In this document: one piece after another, positions 16,658-26,665 of the stretch
Position numbering within the stretch: position 1 is the stretch's first letter
How the letters are laid out: each line of letters begins with the position of its first letter
Assembly (NCBI RefSeq): GCF_001424755.1
Contig: NZ_LMRF01000001.1
Location: forward strand, 1,083,744-1,147,743
Reading direction: 5' to 3'
DNA from: Marmoricola sp. Leaf446
Lineage (GTDB): Bacteria > Actinomycetota > Actinomycetes > Propionibacteriales > Nocardioidaceae
Length of the DNA stretch: 64,000 nt
The notes under the pieces: model-generated
What the model was told of the DNA's origin: nothing
The model's database searches: none
The model's input: only the letters and a program-made list of their open reading frames with translations
Position numbers and translations under genes: made by a program

Positions 16658-17521
16658 CTAGATGAGCGGCAGCCGCTTCTGGGAGCGCGGCAGGTGCTCG
16701 TAGCCCCGGCTCACCGCGTGGGCCAGGTCCTCGGCCGGGTAGGGCCACTGGCCCGCCGCGAGCGCCTCGGAGGCCGGCACGCCGCGCGAGGCGAGGTCGC
16801 GGATGGTCTCGGCCACCACCCCGATCGACGAGCGCTGCTCGAAGACGAAGTCGCGGTCCACCGGCGCCCCGTGGCCCGGCACCACCACCGTGGCCGGGCC
16901 GACCAGCTCCAGGGCCAGGTCGAGGCTCAGCGGCCACTCCATCGGCCAGGAGTCGGCGCCCCACACCGGCATCCCCGACTCCTCGACGAGGTCGCCCGCG
17001 ACCAGCACGTCGGCGTCCTCCACCCGGGCGACGAGGTCGCCGTCGGTGTGGCCGCGGCCCGGGTGGACCAGCTCCACCACCCGGTCGCCCAGGTCGATCG
17101 CCGTGACCGAGGAGAAGGTGCGGTCCGGCGGCGAGACGACCGCGGCCGCGGCCTCCTCGGCCCGCGGCCCGTCGTACGCCGCCACCGATCGGAGCAGGTG
17201 CCCCTCCCAGTCGCCGGCCTCGTGGCCGGTCACCACCACGTCCTCGCCGGCGGCGCGGGCGGCGGCGTTGCCGAGCACGTGGTCGAGGTGGGCGTGGGTG
17301 TTCACGACCTCGACCAGCGGGGCGCGGGTGGCGCGGCGCACGACCTCGAGGACCTCGGCGAAGGACGCGTCCGAGGTGTGGGTGTCGACCAGCAGCAGGC
17401 CGCGCTCGCCCTCGACGGCGGTGACGTTGACGTCCCACCAGGGATGACGCACCACCCAGACGCGGTCGGCGAGCTCGGTCAGGGTGGGCTCGCCGTGGGG
17501 GCGTGGCGTGGCGTCGGACAC
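16658..17521 (-). CDS. Metallo-beta-lactamase-fold hydrolase
   Basis: A 287-residue protein with the metal-binding HxHxDH-type motif as NTHAHLDHVLGNAAA, then further ligands VTGHEAGDW, HPGRGHTDGDL and VPGHGAPVD. This places it in the MBL superfamily (glyoxalase II-like or cyclase-like branch). It probably hydrolyses a small ester or lactone with two zinc ions; the substrate is not predictable. The GTG start at 17521 lies 6 nt downstream of TACGCT (17533-17528), so it is likely leaderless. It is divergent from hrcA, whose CIRCE operator starts 30 bp upstream. Confidence 0.87.
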   Translation of the reverse strand: MSDATPRPHGEPTLTELADRVWVVRHPWWDVNVTAVEGERGLLLVDTHTSDASFAEVLEVVRRATRAPLVEVVNTHAHLDHVLGNAAARAAGEDVVVTGHEAGDWEGHLLRSVAAYDGPRAEEAAAAVVSPPDRTFSSVTAIDLGDRVVELVHPGRGHTDGDLVARVEDADVLVAGDLVEESGMPVWGADSWPMEWPLSLDLALELVGPATVVVPGHGAPVDRDFVFEQRSSIGVVAETIRDLASRGVPASEALAAGQWPYPAEDLAHAVSRGYEHLPRSQKRLPLI

Positions 17522-17550
17522 CCCGCGAGCGTATGACGCGGCGCGTAGAC

Positions 17551-17577
17551 TTGGCACTCGGAAACCCGGAGTGCCAA
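17551..17577 (+). promoter_or_regulatory. CIRCE operator (HrcA binding site)
   Basis: TTGGCACTC, a 9-nt spacer and GAGTGCCAA form a perfect inverted repeat. It differs from the CIRCE consensus (TTAGCACTC-N9-GAGTGCTAA) at one symmetric position. It lies 53 nt before hrcA, so HrcA should repress hrcA-dnaJ at normal temperature and release them on heat shock. Confidence 0.95.
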
Positions 17578-17629
17578 CCTGGCCGCGGAGCCACCCGACG
17601 GGTGGACCGGACACGTGGACGGAGGAGCT

Positions 17630-18652
17630 GTGCAGGAGGACCGTCGGCTCGCCGTGCTGCGCGCCATCGTCGAGGACTACGTCGCCACCCGCGAGCCCGT
17701 GGGCAGCAAGGCGCTGGTCGAGCGGCACGCGCTCGGTGTCTCCCCGGCCACCGTCCGCAACGACATGGCCGCGCTGGAGGAGGAGGGGCTGATCGCCCAG
17801 CCGCACACCAGTGCGGGCCGGATCCCCACCGACAAGGGTTACCGCTTCTTCGTCGACCGGCTGACGCAGGTCAAGCCGATGTCGGCGGCCGAGAAGCGCG
17901 CCATCGCACGCTTCCTCGAGGGTGCCCACGACCTCGACGACGTGATCTCGCGCTCGGTCCGGCTGCTGGCGCAGCTGACCCAGCAGGTCGCGATCGTGCA
18001 GTACCCCACCCTCGCCCGCTCCACGGTCCGCCACGTCGAGCTGGTGTCGCTGACCGAGACCCGTGTGCTGCTCGTGCTGATCCTCTCCACCGGTCGCGTC
18101 GAGCAGCGCGTCGTCGAGCTGCCCGAGGGCCTCGACGCCGCCGCCCTGGCCGAGCTGCGGGGCAAGATCCTGCGCGCGGCCGTGGGGGAGCGGATCACCG
18201 AGGCGGCCACCGCGCTGGGCCGGCTCACCGAGCAGGTCGAGCCCGGCGACCGCACCCCGGTCGCCGTCATCGGCGCCGCCCTGGTCGAGGCGATGAGCAA
18301 CGAGCGCACCGACGAGCGCGTCGTGGTCGGCGGCACCGCCAACCTCGCCCGGTTCGGCGACGGCTTCGACCGCTCCATCAAGCCCATGCTCGAGGCGCTC
18401 GAGGAGCACGTCGTGCTGCTGCAGCTGCTCGGCGAGGCGACGTCGGCCGGCGCGGTGACGGTGCGGATCGGGGCCGAGGGGCCCTACCGCGAGCTCGCCA
18501 CCACCTCGGTCGTGGCCACCGGCTACGGCCCCGGCGAGGAGGTCGTCGGCTCGCTCGGCGTGGTCGGCCCCACCCGCATGGACTACCCCGGGTCGATGGC
18601 CGCCGTGCGCGCGGTCGCCCGCTACGTCTCCACCATCCTCGACCAGGCCTGA
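17630..18652 (+). CDS. hrcA: Heat-inducible transcription repressor HrcA
   Basis: A product of about 340 residues. The N-terminal winged helix contains [20 protein letters not shown] and [20 protein letters not shown], followed by [12 protein letters not shown], the hallmark of HrcA. The remaining two-thirds is the GAF-like and dimerisation region. HrcA binds CIRCE and represses chaperone genes, its activity depending on GroEL. I choose GTG 17630, which has GGAGG 4 nt upstream; GTG 17615 in frame is an alternative adding five residues. The gene is followed 86 bp later by dnaJ, the usual actinomycete order. Confidence 0.96.
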   Translation: MQEDRRLAVLRAIVEDYVATREPVGSKALVERHALGVSPATVRNDMAALEEEGLIAQPHTSAGRIPTDKGYRFFVDRLTQVKPMSAAEKRAIARFLEGAHDLDDVISRSVRLLAQLTQQVAIVQYPTLARSTVRHVELVSLTETRVLLVLILSTGRVEQRVVELPEGLDAAALAELRGKILRAAVGERITEAATALGRLTEQVEPGDRTPVAVIGAALVEAMSNERTDERVVVGGTANLARFGDGFDRSIKPMLEALEEHVVLLQLLGEATSAGAVTVRIGAEGPYRELATTSVVATGYGPGEEVVGSLGVVGPTRMDYPGSMAAVRAVARYVSTILDQA

Positions 18653-18738
18653 CGGCCTCCCGCTCCACCGACCCACCCGATCCTGCCTGCCCCTGACCGC
18701 GGCCCCGGCCGCCCGTCCCGAACCCGAAAGAGACACCG

Positions 18739-19911
18739 TTGAGCCAGGACCCCTACGAGATCCTCGGCGTCTCCCGCGACGCCGAGGCCGACGAGATCAA
18801 GAAGGCCTACCGCCGTCTGGCCCGTCAGCTGCACCCCGACGTGAACCCCGACCCGGAGACCCAGGAGCGGTTCAAGGAGGTCTCCGCGGCCTACGAGGTG
18901 CTCGCCGACCCCGAGAAGCGCCGGATGTACGACCTCGGCGGCGACCCCTTCGGTCGGGGCGGTGCCGGGGCCGGCCAGGGCGCGGGCTTCTCGTTCACCG
19001 ACATCATGGACGCCTTCTTCGGCGGCCAGGCCGGTGGCGCCGGACAGGGTCGCGGACCCCGGCCGCGCTCGCGGCGCGGCCAGGACGCCCTCGTCCGGCT
19101 CGAGGTCGACCTGGCCGAGGCGGCGTTCGGGGTCTCCCGCGAGCTCAAGGTCGACACGGCCGTGCTCTGCACCGTCTGCGAGGGCAGCGGCGCGGCCCAG
19201 GGCTCCACGCCGGTCACCTGCGAGACCTGCCACGGCCGCGGCGAGGTGCAGCAGGTGCAGCGCTCGTTCCTCGGCGAGGTCCGCACGCTGCGGGCCTGCC
19301 CGGCCTGCCGTGGCTTCGGCGAGATCATCCCCGAGCCGTGCCGCGAGTGCTCCGGCGACGGCCGGGTCCGGTCGCGCCGCACGCTCACCGTCAAGATCCC
19401 GCCGGGCGTCGACACCGGCACCCGCGTGCAGCTCGCCGGTGAGGGCGAGACCGGTCCCGGCGGCGGGCCCGCGGGCGACCTCTACGTCGAGATCCAGGTC
19501 GCGCCCCACGAGGTGTTCAGCCGCGACGGCACCGACCTGCGCTGCCACGTCACGGTCCCGATGACGGCCGCCGCGCTCGGCACCACGATCAAGATGCCGC
19601 TGCTCGAGGCCGACGTCGCCGAGGCCGACTCCGAGATGGACCTCTGGGTCGACGTCGAGGTCCGCCCCGGCACCCAGTCTGGCCAGGAGCAGGTGCTGCG
19701 CGGCCGCGGCATCCCGCACCTGCGCTCGCAGGTGCGCGGCGACCTCGTCATCACCATCGACGTGGAGACCCCCGCCCGCCTCGACGACCGCCAGACCGAG
19801 CTGCTCCAGGAGCTGGCCCGGCTGCGTCACGAGGAGTCGCCCGACGGCCGGATCCAGCAGCCCCACAAGGGCATGTTCGGCCGGCTGCGCGACGCCTTCC
19901 ACCCCCGCTAG
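18739..19911 (+). CDS. dnaJ: Chaperone DnaJ (HrcA-linked copy)
   Basis: A 390-residue type I DnaJ. It has a J domain (residues 1-70, with the HPD motif in LHPDVNPDP), a Gly/Phe-rich segment, four zinc-binding CxxCxGxG repeats ([32 protein letters not shown]) and the C-terminal substrate-binding region. It stimulates the ATPase of DnaK and presents unfolded proteins. The start is TTG, with a weak AAAGAGA upstream. It belongs to the HrcA/CIRCE regulon by position and precedes rsmE by 9 bp. Confidence 0.96.
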   Translation: MSQDPYEILGVSRDAEADEIKKAYRRLARQLHPDVNPDPETQERFKEVSAAYEVLADPEKRRMYDLGGDPFGRGGAGAGQGAGFSFTDIMDAFFGGQAGGAGQGRGPRPRSRRGQDALVRLEVDLAEAAFGVSRELKVDTAVLCTVCEGSGAAQGSTPVTCETCHGRGEVQQVQRSFLGEVRTLRACPACRGFGEIIPEPCRECSGDGRVRSRRTLTVKIPPGVDTGTRVQLAGEGETGPGGGPAGDLYVEIQVAPHEVFSRDGTDLRCHVTVPMTAAALGTTIKMPLLEADVAEADSEMDLWVDVEVRPGTQSGQEQVLRGRGIPHLRSQVRGDLVITIDVETPARLDDRQTELLQELARLRHEESPDGRIQQPHKGMFGRLRDAFHPR

Positions 19912-19920
19912 GCCGACCGC

Positions 19921-20673
19921 GTGAGCCTGCCCGTCTTCCTCGGACCGGTCACCGACGCCCGTGTCGGTGATCGGGTCCGGGTCGAGGGCGACGAGGCCCG
20001 GCACGCGGTCGTGGTGCGTCGCACGCGTGTCGGCGAGCAGGTCGTGCTCACCGACGGCGAGGGCACGGCGGTCACCGGCGAGGTGGTGGAGGCGCAGAAG
20101 AACGCGTTCGTGGTGTCGGTCACCGACGTGCGCCACGAGGACCGTGCCGCCCCCCACGTCACCGTCGTCCAGGCCGTGCCCAAGGGCGACCGCGGCGAGC
20201 TGGCCGTCGAGGTGCTGACCGAGGTCGGCGTCGACCGCGTCGTGCCCTGGGCGGCGGCGCGCTGCGTCGGGGTCTGGCGCGGTGAACGGGCCGAGAAGTC
20301 GCTGGCCAAGTGGCGCGCCACCGCCCGCGAGGCCGGCAAGCAGTCCCGCCGCGCCTGGCTGCCGGAGGTGCGTCGCCTCGCCGCGACCGCCGACGTCGTC
20401 GCCCTGCTGGAGGACGCTGACCTGGGGGTGGTGCTGCACGAGGCGGCCGACACGGCCTTCGCGGCGCTGCCGCTCGCGGTCGACGGCGTCGAGGTCGGCA
20501 CGGTCGTCGTGGTCGTCGGCCCCGAGGGCGGGCTCACCGACGAGGAGGTCGCGACCTTCGCCGCGGTCGGGGGCACCCACGTGGTCACCGTCGGCCGGTC
20601 GGTGCTCCGCACCTCGACGGCCGGCGTGGTCGCCGTCGCGGCCCTGCTCTCCCGGACGGGTCGCTGGGCCTAG
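19921..20673 (+). CDS. rsmE: 16S rRNA (uracil-1498-N3)-methyltransferase
   Basis: A 250-residue SPOUT-class methyltransferase. The N-terminal PUA-like part shows DEARHAVVVRRTRVGEQVVL. The knotted C-terminal domain has VVVGPEGGLTDEEVATF and VGRSVLRTSTAGVVA, which bind SAM. RsmE methylates N3 of U1498 in 16S rRNA. It follows dnaJ by 9 bp, the order seen in many Gram-positive bacteria. The start is GTG. Its TAG overlaps the stop of the convergent gene as CTAG. Confidence 0.95.
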   Translation: MSLPVFLGPVTDARVGDRVRVEGDEARHAVVVRRTRVGEQVVLTDGEGTAVTGEVVEAQKNAFVVSVTDVRHEDRAAPHVTVVQAVPKGDRGELAVEVLTEVGVDRVVPWAAARCVGVWRGERAEKSLAKWRATAREAGKQSRRAWLPEVRRLAATADVVALLEDADLGVVLHEAADTAFAALPLAVDGVEVGTVVVVVGPEGGLTDEEVATFAAVGGTHVVTVGRSVLRTSTAGVVAVAALLSRTGRWA

Positions 20674-20945
20674 CGGGGACCTGGTCCGGTCTCGACGCCC
20701 TCCAGGAAGTCCACCACCACCGCGAGCGGCATCTCGCAGGGCTTGAGGACCCAGCCGTCGCCCAGGGCGTAGGCGTTGGTGCTGACCACGGCGGAGCCGT
20801 CGAGGGCCTCGGCCCAGACGCTGGCGCTGCGGCCCCCGGTCCGGGTGGTGCGCGTGACCGACCAGCGTCGCCCGGCGTACGACGCCTCCGACCAGCCCTC
20901 GGGCACCCGGGCCAGCAGCGCGGCCACGGGGTCGGGCGTGCTCAC
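20670..20945 (-). CDS. Conserved hypothetical protein (91 residues)
   Basis: A small protein with a compact pattern: AALLARVPEGWSEASYAGRRWSV, a charged turn, VWAEALDGSAVVSTNAY and LKPCEMPLAVVVDFLEG. It looks like a small alpha/beta domain of a type widespread in actinomycetes, for which I know no established function. The single Cys in KPCEMP may be conserved. The GTG start overlaps the stop of the GerMN gene (GTGA), so the two are coupled and probably function together. Confidence 0.75.
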   Translation of the reverse strand: MSTPDPVAALLARVPEGWSEASYAGRRWSVTRTTRTGGRSASVWAEALDGSAVVSTNAYALGDGWVLKPCEMPLAVVVDFLEGVETGPGPR

Positions 20946-21805
20946 CGGACCCGCAGCCGCTTGGTGTCGCGGCTCCCGTCGACCAGCGAGACGACGAGGG
21001 TGAAGTCGCCGACGGGGGAGGAGACGTCGGCGGCGTACGACGCGACCTCCCCGGGTCGCTCCGTCCCGGCCGTGCCCTCCCGCACCACCTCGTCGCCGTC
21101 GAGCAGCCGCCACGTGACCCGGCCGTCCTCGACGCGCGCCCAGCCGCGCACGGTGAAGGCGCTGCTCACCACGGCGCCGTCGGCGGGGCTGTCGACCAGC
21201 ACGCGCGAGACCGCCGTCTCGTCGGGGACGACGGGCTCGCCGAGCGGGACGCCCCACAGCTCCTCGGTCGGGGCGCCGTCGAGCAGGACCTCGACCGGCA
21301 GCCGGCTGCGGGTGGCGGTGTCGACCGTCCACACCAGCGCCTGCAGCGCCGTGGCCGCCTCCTCGCGGTCGACGTCGACGTCGGTGTCGAGCCCGGCGAG
21401 GTCCACCGTGACGCGGTCGCTGCCGACCCGGGTGGCCACGCGGGCCTCCACCCGCGGCCACGCCGGGGCGAGGTCGTCGTCGACCACCTGGCGGCTGACC
21501 AGCTGCTCGACCGCCACCTGCACGTCGTCGCCGGTGGCGTCCTCGACGAGGTGGCGGTCGGCGAACAGCAGCGTGCCGCCGCGGGCCGCGGCGTACGTCG
21601 TCACCGCCAGGTCGCGCGGCTCCTGCTCCTCACCCGTGGACCCGGTCGCCCGGGTCTCGTCGACCACCCCGTCGGTCGGCGCCGCGGGCCGCCCGCGGTC
21701 CGCGGCCCACGTGACGCCCCCGATGACCACCGTCGTCGCCACGGCGGCGGCCAGCACGCGCGGCACCCACCACGCGGGGCGCTGGTCGTCGGGCTGCGCG
21801 GTCAT
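20942..21805 (-). CDS. Membrane-anchored GerMN/Gmad2-type protein
   Basis: A 287-residue protein with an N-terminal membrane anchor (VPRVLAAAVATTVVIGGVTWAA). Then comes a spore-germination GerMN-like domain (roughly 60-175, with DLAVTTYAAARGGTLLFADR and ALQALVWTVDTA). At the C-terminus is an immunoglobulin-like Gmad2 domain (SPADGAVVSSAFTVRGWARV to the end). Such proteins are extracytoplasmic and of uncertain role; in non-sporulating actinomycetes they are thought to act at the envelope. ATG 21805 has AGGAGG 4 nt upstream. It is coupled to the small gene downstream. Confidence 0.82.
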   Translation of the reverse strand: MTAQPDDQRPAWWVPRVLAAAVATTVVIGGVTWAADRGRPAAPTDGVVDETRATGSTGEEQEPRDLAVTTYAAARGGTLLFADRHLVEDATGDDVQVAVEQLVSRQVVDDDLAPAWPRVEARVATRVGSDRVTVDLAGLDTDVDVDREEAATALQALVWTVDTATRSRLPVEVLLDGAPTEELWGVPLGEPVVPDETAVSRVLVDSPADGAVVSSAFTVRGWARVEDGRVTWRLLDGDEVVREGTAGTERPGEVASYAADVSSPVGDFTLVVSLVDGSRDTKRLRVR

Positions 21806-21897
21806 GGCACCTCCTGCGGTCACGGTACGGCGGCCCGCCGTCCGCCGGCGGCCCACGAGGGGTCGTGGCCGGCGCGGCCGTCGGTCATAGTGGGCCC

Positions 21898-22257
21898 ATG
21901 AGCGCGTCGAGCCCCGCCGAGGACTGCCTGTTCTGCCGCATCGTCGCGGGGGAGGTCCCGGCCGACGTGGTCCACCGCGGCGAGACGACGCTGGCCTTCC
22001 GCGACGTGAACCCGCAGGCGCCCACCCACGTGCTCGTCGTGCCGCAGGCCCACCACGTCGACGCGGCCGCGCTCGCCCAGGACGACCCCGCCACCCTGGC
22101 CCACCTCGTCGACGCCGCCCGCGAGGTCGCCGCGGCCGAGGGCCTCGACGAGGGCTACCGGCTCGTGTTCAACACCGGCGCCCAGGCCGGTCAGACGGTC
22201 TTCCACGTCCACCTGCACCTGCTCGGTGGCCGCGACCTGGGCTGGCCGCCCGGATGA
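21898..22257 (+). CDS. HIT-family (histidine triad) nucleotide hydrolase
   Basis: A 119-residue protein with the HIT-like start CLFCRIVAGEVPADVV and the histidine triad HVHLHLLGG at the C-terminus. HINT-type enzymes cleave nucleoside phosphoramidates and related conjugates such as aminoacyl-AMP. ATG 21898 lies 6 nt after CATAGT (21886-21891), so the message is probably leaderless. Its TGA overlaps the start of the monooxygenase gene (ATGA), an unexpected coupling of a cytoplasmic enzyme with a secreted one. In other actinomycetes a HIT gene also often precedes phoH. Confidence 0.93.
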   Translation: MSASSPAEDCLFCRIVAGEVPADVVHRGETTLAFRDVNPQAPTHVLVVPQAHHVDAAALAQDDPATLAHLVDAAREVAAAEGLDEGYRLVFNTGAQAGQTVFHVHLHLLGGRDLGWPPG

Positions 22258-23579
22258 CCGTCTCCGGGGGCCGCGAGCGGGACCGGTCGCAAGGACGCTC
22301 GGGAGACCGTGGCACCCGCCACCCTCTCCCGAGTCCTGCCCGACGCGCCCCGCGCCCCGCGGTCCTGGTGGCCGCCCTGGCCGTGCTCGCGCTGCTGCTC
22401 GGCGGTTGCGGCGCCACCGGGTCCGGTGCGACCGAAGCCCCGGACGGCGCCGGTGCAGCGGCCACGCCGTCCCCTACGCCGGCCGAGGAGCCGGCCGAGC
22501 AGCCGGCCGCCGGGCACTCCGGGCATGCCGCGGCCGCCGACGACGACACCCCGCCCCGTCCGCTCCGCGCGGGGGAGCGGCGGGTCGGGCTGCGGATGCC
22601 GGCCGACTACACGCCCTCGGCGCCCTACGGCCGCGGCACCGACGACTACCGCTGCTTCCTGCTCGACCCCCGACTGGCCTCGGACCAGGCCATCACCGGG
22701 TTCGACGTGCGGCCCGGGAACCCCGACGTCGTCCACCACGTGATCCTGTTCCGGGTGCCGACCGAGCAGGTCGACGCCGCGGAGGAGCGTGACGACGCGA
22801 CCGCGGGCCAGGGCTGGACCTGCTTCGGCGACACCGGCCTCGGCGGCGGACCCGGCGCCGGCCTGGACGACGCCCCGTGGCTCGGCGCCTGGGCACCCGG
22901 CGGCCGCGAGCAGGTGCACCCCCGCGGGCTCGGCGTCGAGCTCGACCGCGGCTCCCGCATCGTGATGCAGGTCCACTACAACCTCGTCGACGGCGCCGAG
23001 CCGGACCGCAGCGCCGTCGACCTCCGCCTCGCCCCGCGCACGCCGGCCACGACCCTGCTCCACACCCGGCTGCTCCCGGCGCCGGTCGAGCTCCCCTGCC
23101 GCCCCGGGCGCGACGACGCGGCGCTGTGCGAGCGAGCGGCCGCGGTCGCCGACGTCAAGGAGCGTTTCGGCGAGGGTCCCGGGTCGACCGCCGACCTGCT
23201 GCACCTGCTGTGCGGCGAGGTGCGACCGGGGCCCGTCCAGACCTGCGACCGGCCCGTGACCCAGCCCGAGACGGTGCGCGGGGTCGCCGGCCACATGCAC
23301 CTGCTGGGCCGGCAGGTCCGGATCGAGGTCAACCCCGGCACGCCCCGGGCGCGGACCCTGCTCGACGTCCCGGTGTGGAACTTCGACGACCAGGGGAGCC
23401 GTGCGGTGCGCCCCACCCGGCTCGTGCCCGGCGACACCGTCCGCGTCACCTGCCGCCACACCCAGCGCCTGCGCGACCAGCTGCCCGCCTTCGAGGGCGT
23501 CCCCGAGCGCTACGTCGTGTGGGGCGAGGGCAGCACCGACGAGATGTGCCTCGGCATCCTGCAGGTCACCCGACCCTGA
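22254..23579 (+). CDS. Copper type II monooxygenase-like lipoprotein (PHM/DBH fold)
   Basis: A 441-residue protein. Residues 1-52 form a lipoprotein signal with lipobox LLGGC (Cys52), followed by an Ala/Pro/Glu-rich linker with HSGH. The folded part has all ligand types of peptidylglycine alpha-hydroxylating monooxygenase in order: DVVHHVILF (His161, His162), MQVHYN (His241), GHMHLLG (His347, His349) and TDEMCLG (Met431). This predicts the CuH site (three His) and CuM site (two His, one Met). Cysteines at 134, 190, 282, 292, 320, 331 and 400 could pair. Hydroxylation of an extracytoplasmic substrate, or copper binding, is inferred. Confidence 0.8.
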   Translation: MTVSGGRERDRSQGRSGDRGTRHPLPSPARRAPRPAVLVAALAVLALLLGGCGATGSGATEAPDGAGAAATPSPTPAEEPAEQPAAGHSGHAAAADDDTPPRPLRAGERRVGLRMPADYTPSAPYGRGTDDYRCFLLDPRLASDQAITGFDVRPGNPDVVHHVILFRVPTEQVDAAEERDDATAGQGWTCFGDTGLGGGPGAGLDDAPWLGAWAPGGREQVHPRGLGVELDRGSRIVMQVHYNLVDGAEPDRSAVDLRLAPRTPATTLLHTRLLPAPVELPCRPGRDDAALCERAAAVADVKERFGEGPGSTADLLHLLCGEVRPGPVQTCDRPVTQPETVRGVAGHMHLLGRQVRIEVNPGTPRARTLLDVPVWNFDDQGSRAVRPTRLVPGDTVRVTCRHTQRLRDQLPAFEGVPERYVVWGEGSTDEMCLGILQVTRP

Positions 23580-23682
23580 CCGTCCGGACGGGAAGCAACC
23601 CGGGTGACCGCGTGTTCTGCCTCCCGTAGCATCGACACGATCATCGCCACCGCACCGAAGGGCGGCCCACCGTGGGCCAGCA

Positions 23683-24755
<1,073 letters not shown>

Positions 24756-24759
<4 letters not shown>

Positions 24760-25265
24760 GCATCGAGATCCAGAACGAGTCCGGTGCCGAGCTCGACGAG
24801 CACCGGCTGCAGCGGCTGGCCCGCTCCGTGCTCGACCGGATGCGCGTCCACCCGCTCGCCGAGCTCTCGGTGACCGCCGTCGACGAGGCCACCATCGCCG
24901 AGCTCAACGCGAAGTGGATGGACAAGACCGGTCCCACCGACGTCCTGGCCTTCCCGATGGACGAGCTGCGTCCGGGCCTGGTCAACGCCGAGCCCGAGGA
25001 GGGCGTCCTCGGCGACCTCGTGCTGTGCCCGGCCGTCGCCGCGCAGCAGGCCGACGTCGCCGGCCACGACACCCAGGACGAGTTCGACCTGCTCACGGTG
25101 CACGGCATCCTGCACCTCCTGGGCTACGACCACGGCGAGCCCGACGAGCACCGCGAGATGTTCGCGCTCCAGGCGCAGCTGCTCGGGGAGTTCCTCGGCC
25201 ACGAGTCGGACGCGGCGCAGCACGCCGCCCGACAACCGGCGCCCACGCCCGACGACCGCGGCTGA
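24756..25265 (+). CDS. ybeY: Endoribonuclease YbeY (rRNA maturation)
   Basis: A 169-residue UPF0054 protein with the zinc site [17 protein letters not shown] and the preceding [12 protein letters not shown] and LGDLVLCP motifs. YbeY is a metal-dependent RNase implicated in maturation of the 16S rRNA 3' end and in 70S quality control. About 25 C-terminal residues (Ala/Pro-rich) extend beyond the core. The GTG start overlaps the phoH stop and the gene is followed by corC after 10 bp, so it is within a phoH-ybeY-corC operon. Confidence 0.95.
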
Positions 25266-25275
25266 GCGGCCCCCG

Positions 25276-26655
25276 ATGGACGGTCACGGCCCGGCGCTGA
25301 TCCTCACGGTGGTCGCCCTCGTCGCGCTCGCGGCGGTGCTCGCCAGCACCGAGGCCGCGACGACGTCGTTCTCGCGCGCCCGGGCCCTTGAGCTCGCCCA
25401 CGAGCAGCGACCCGGCGCCGTCCACCTGCTCCGGGTGCTCGACGACCCCGCACGCCACCTCAACGCCCTGCTGTTCCTGCGGCTGCTCAGCGAGACCGCC
25501 GCCGTGGTGCTCGCCACCGCGGTGGCGATGAGCCTGCTGGGTCGCAACGACTGGTCGACCGCGCTGGTCGCCACGGTGGTGATGTTCGTGGTGCTCTTCG
25601 TCGTCATCGGCGTCGGCCCGCGCACCATCGGCCGGCAGCGCGCCGAGCAGGTCTCGCTGGCCACCGCGGGGGGTGTGCTGGCCCTCTCGCGGGTGCTCGG
25701 ACCGCTGCCGCGCCTGCTGATCCTGGTCGGCAACGCGCTGACCCCGGGCAAGGGCTTCAGCGAGGGGCCGTTCGGCTCCGAGGCAGAGCTGCGCGAGATG
25801 GTCGACCTGGCCGAGGCCTCGAGCCTGATCGAGTCCGACGAGAGCCGGATGATCCACTCCGTCTTCGAGCTCGGCGACACCTCGGTGCGCGAGGTGATGG
25901 TGCCGCGCACCGACGTGGTCTACATCGAGCGGCAGAAGACGCTGCGCCAGGCGATGTCGCTGTTCCTGCGCAGCGGCTACTCCCGGGTGCCGGTGGTGGG
26001 GGAGAGCCTCGACGACATCATCGGCTTCGTCTACCTCAAGGACGTCAGCAAGCGGGTCTTCGACCGCAAGGCCGCCGAGAGCACCGAGGACGTCGAGCAC
26101 CTGATGCGCCCGGTACTCCACGTGCCCGACTCGAAGCCCGCCGACGACCTGCTCCGCGAGATGCAGGCGCAGCGGCGCCACATCGCCGTCGTCGTGGACG
26201 AGTACGGCGGCACCGCCGGCATCGTGACCATCGAGGACGTGCTGGAGGAGATCGTCGGCGAGATCACCGACGAGTTCGACGCCGAGGAGACCGGCGTGGA
26301 GATCCTGCCCGACGGTGCCCGGCGGGTGCCGGCACGCTTCCCCGTCGACGACCTCGAGGACCTCGTCGGGGTGGCCGTGGAGGACGAGGACGTCGACTCC
26401 GTCGGCGGGCTGATGGCCAAGCACCTCGGCGTGGTCCCGATCCCCGGCTCGACGGTCGAGGTGCTCGGTCTCCAGCTGACCGCCGAGGAGGCCAAGGGCC
26501 GCCGCAAGAAGATCGGCACGGTGCTGGTGCGCCGGCTCGAGCCGGTCCCGGACCCCGAGGACGACGACGTGCCCGAGGAGCGCCGGTCCCGCTCCGAGCG
26601 CCGCGAGCGCGAGCGCGAGGACCGGGGCGACCGCGTCCGCTCCTCCCAGACCTAG
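25276..26655 (+). CDS. corC: CNNM/CorC-type membrane protein with CBS domains
   Basis: A 459-residue protein. The N-terminal DUF21/CNNM transmembrane domain has four hydrophobic segments (residues about 5-130), then a CBS pair (VREVMVPRTDVVYIE and YSRVPVVGES; LMRPVLHVPDSKPADDLL and VVVDEYGGTAGIVTIEDVLEE) and a CorC_HlyC transporter-associated domain. The family handles Mg2+ or Co2+ export and in some bacteria supports polyprenyl-phosphate recycling. The tail after residue 425 is very rich in Arg and Glu. It follows ybeY as usual. Two further paralogues occur at 50.5-52.9 kb. Confidence 0.92.
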   Translation: MDGHGPALILTVVALVALAAVLASTEAATTSFSRARALELAHEQRPGAVHLLRVLDDPARHLNALLFLRLLSETAAVVLATAVAMSLLGRNDWSTALVATVVMFVVLFVVIGVGPRTIGRQRAEQVSLATAGGVLALSRVLGPLPRLLILVGNALTPGKGFSEGPFGSEAELREMVDLAEASSLIESDESRMIHSVFELGDTSVREVMVPRTDVVYIERQKTLRQAMSLFLRSGYSRVPVVGESLDDIIGFVYLKDVSKRVFDRKAAESTEDVEHLMRPVLHVPDSKPADDLLREMQAQRRHIAVVVDEYGGTAGIVTIEDVLEEIVGEITDEFDAEETGVEILPDGARRVPARFPVDDLEDLVGVAVEDEDVDSVGGLMAKHLGVVPIPGSTVEVLGLQLTAEEAKGRRKKIGTVLVRRLEPVPDPEDDDVPEERRSRSERREREREDRGDRVRSSQT

Positions 26656-26665
26656 ACTCCCGCGC

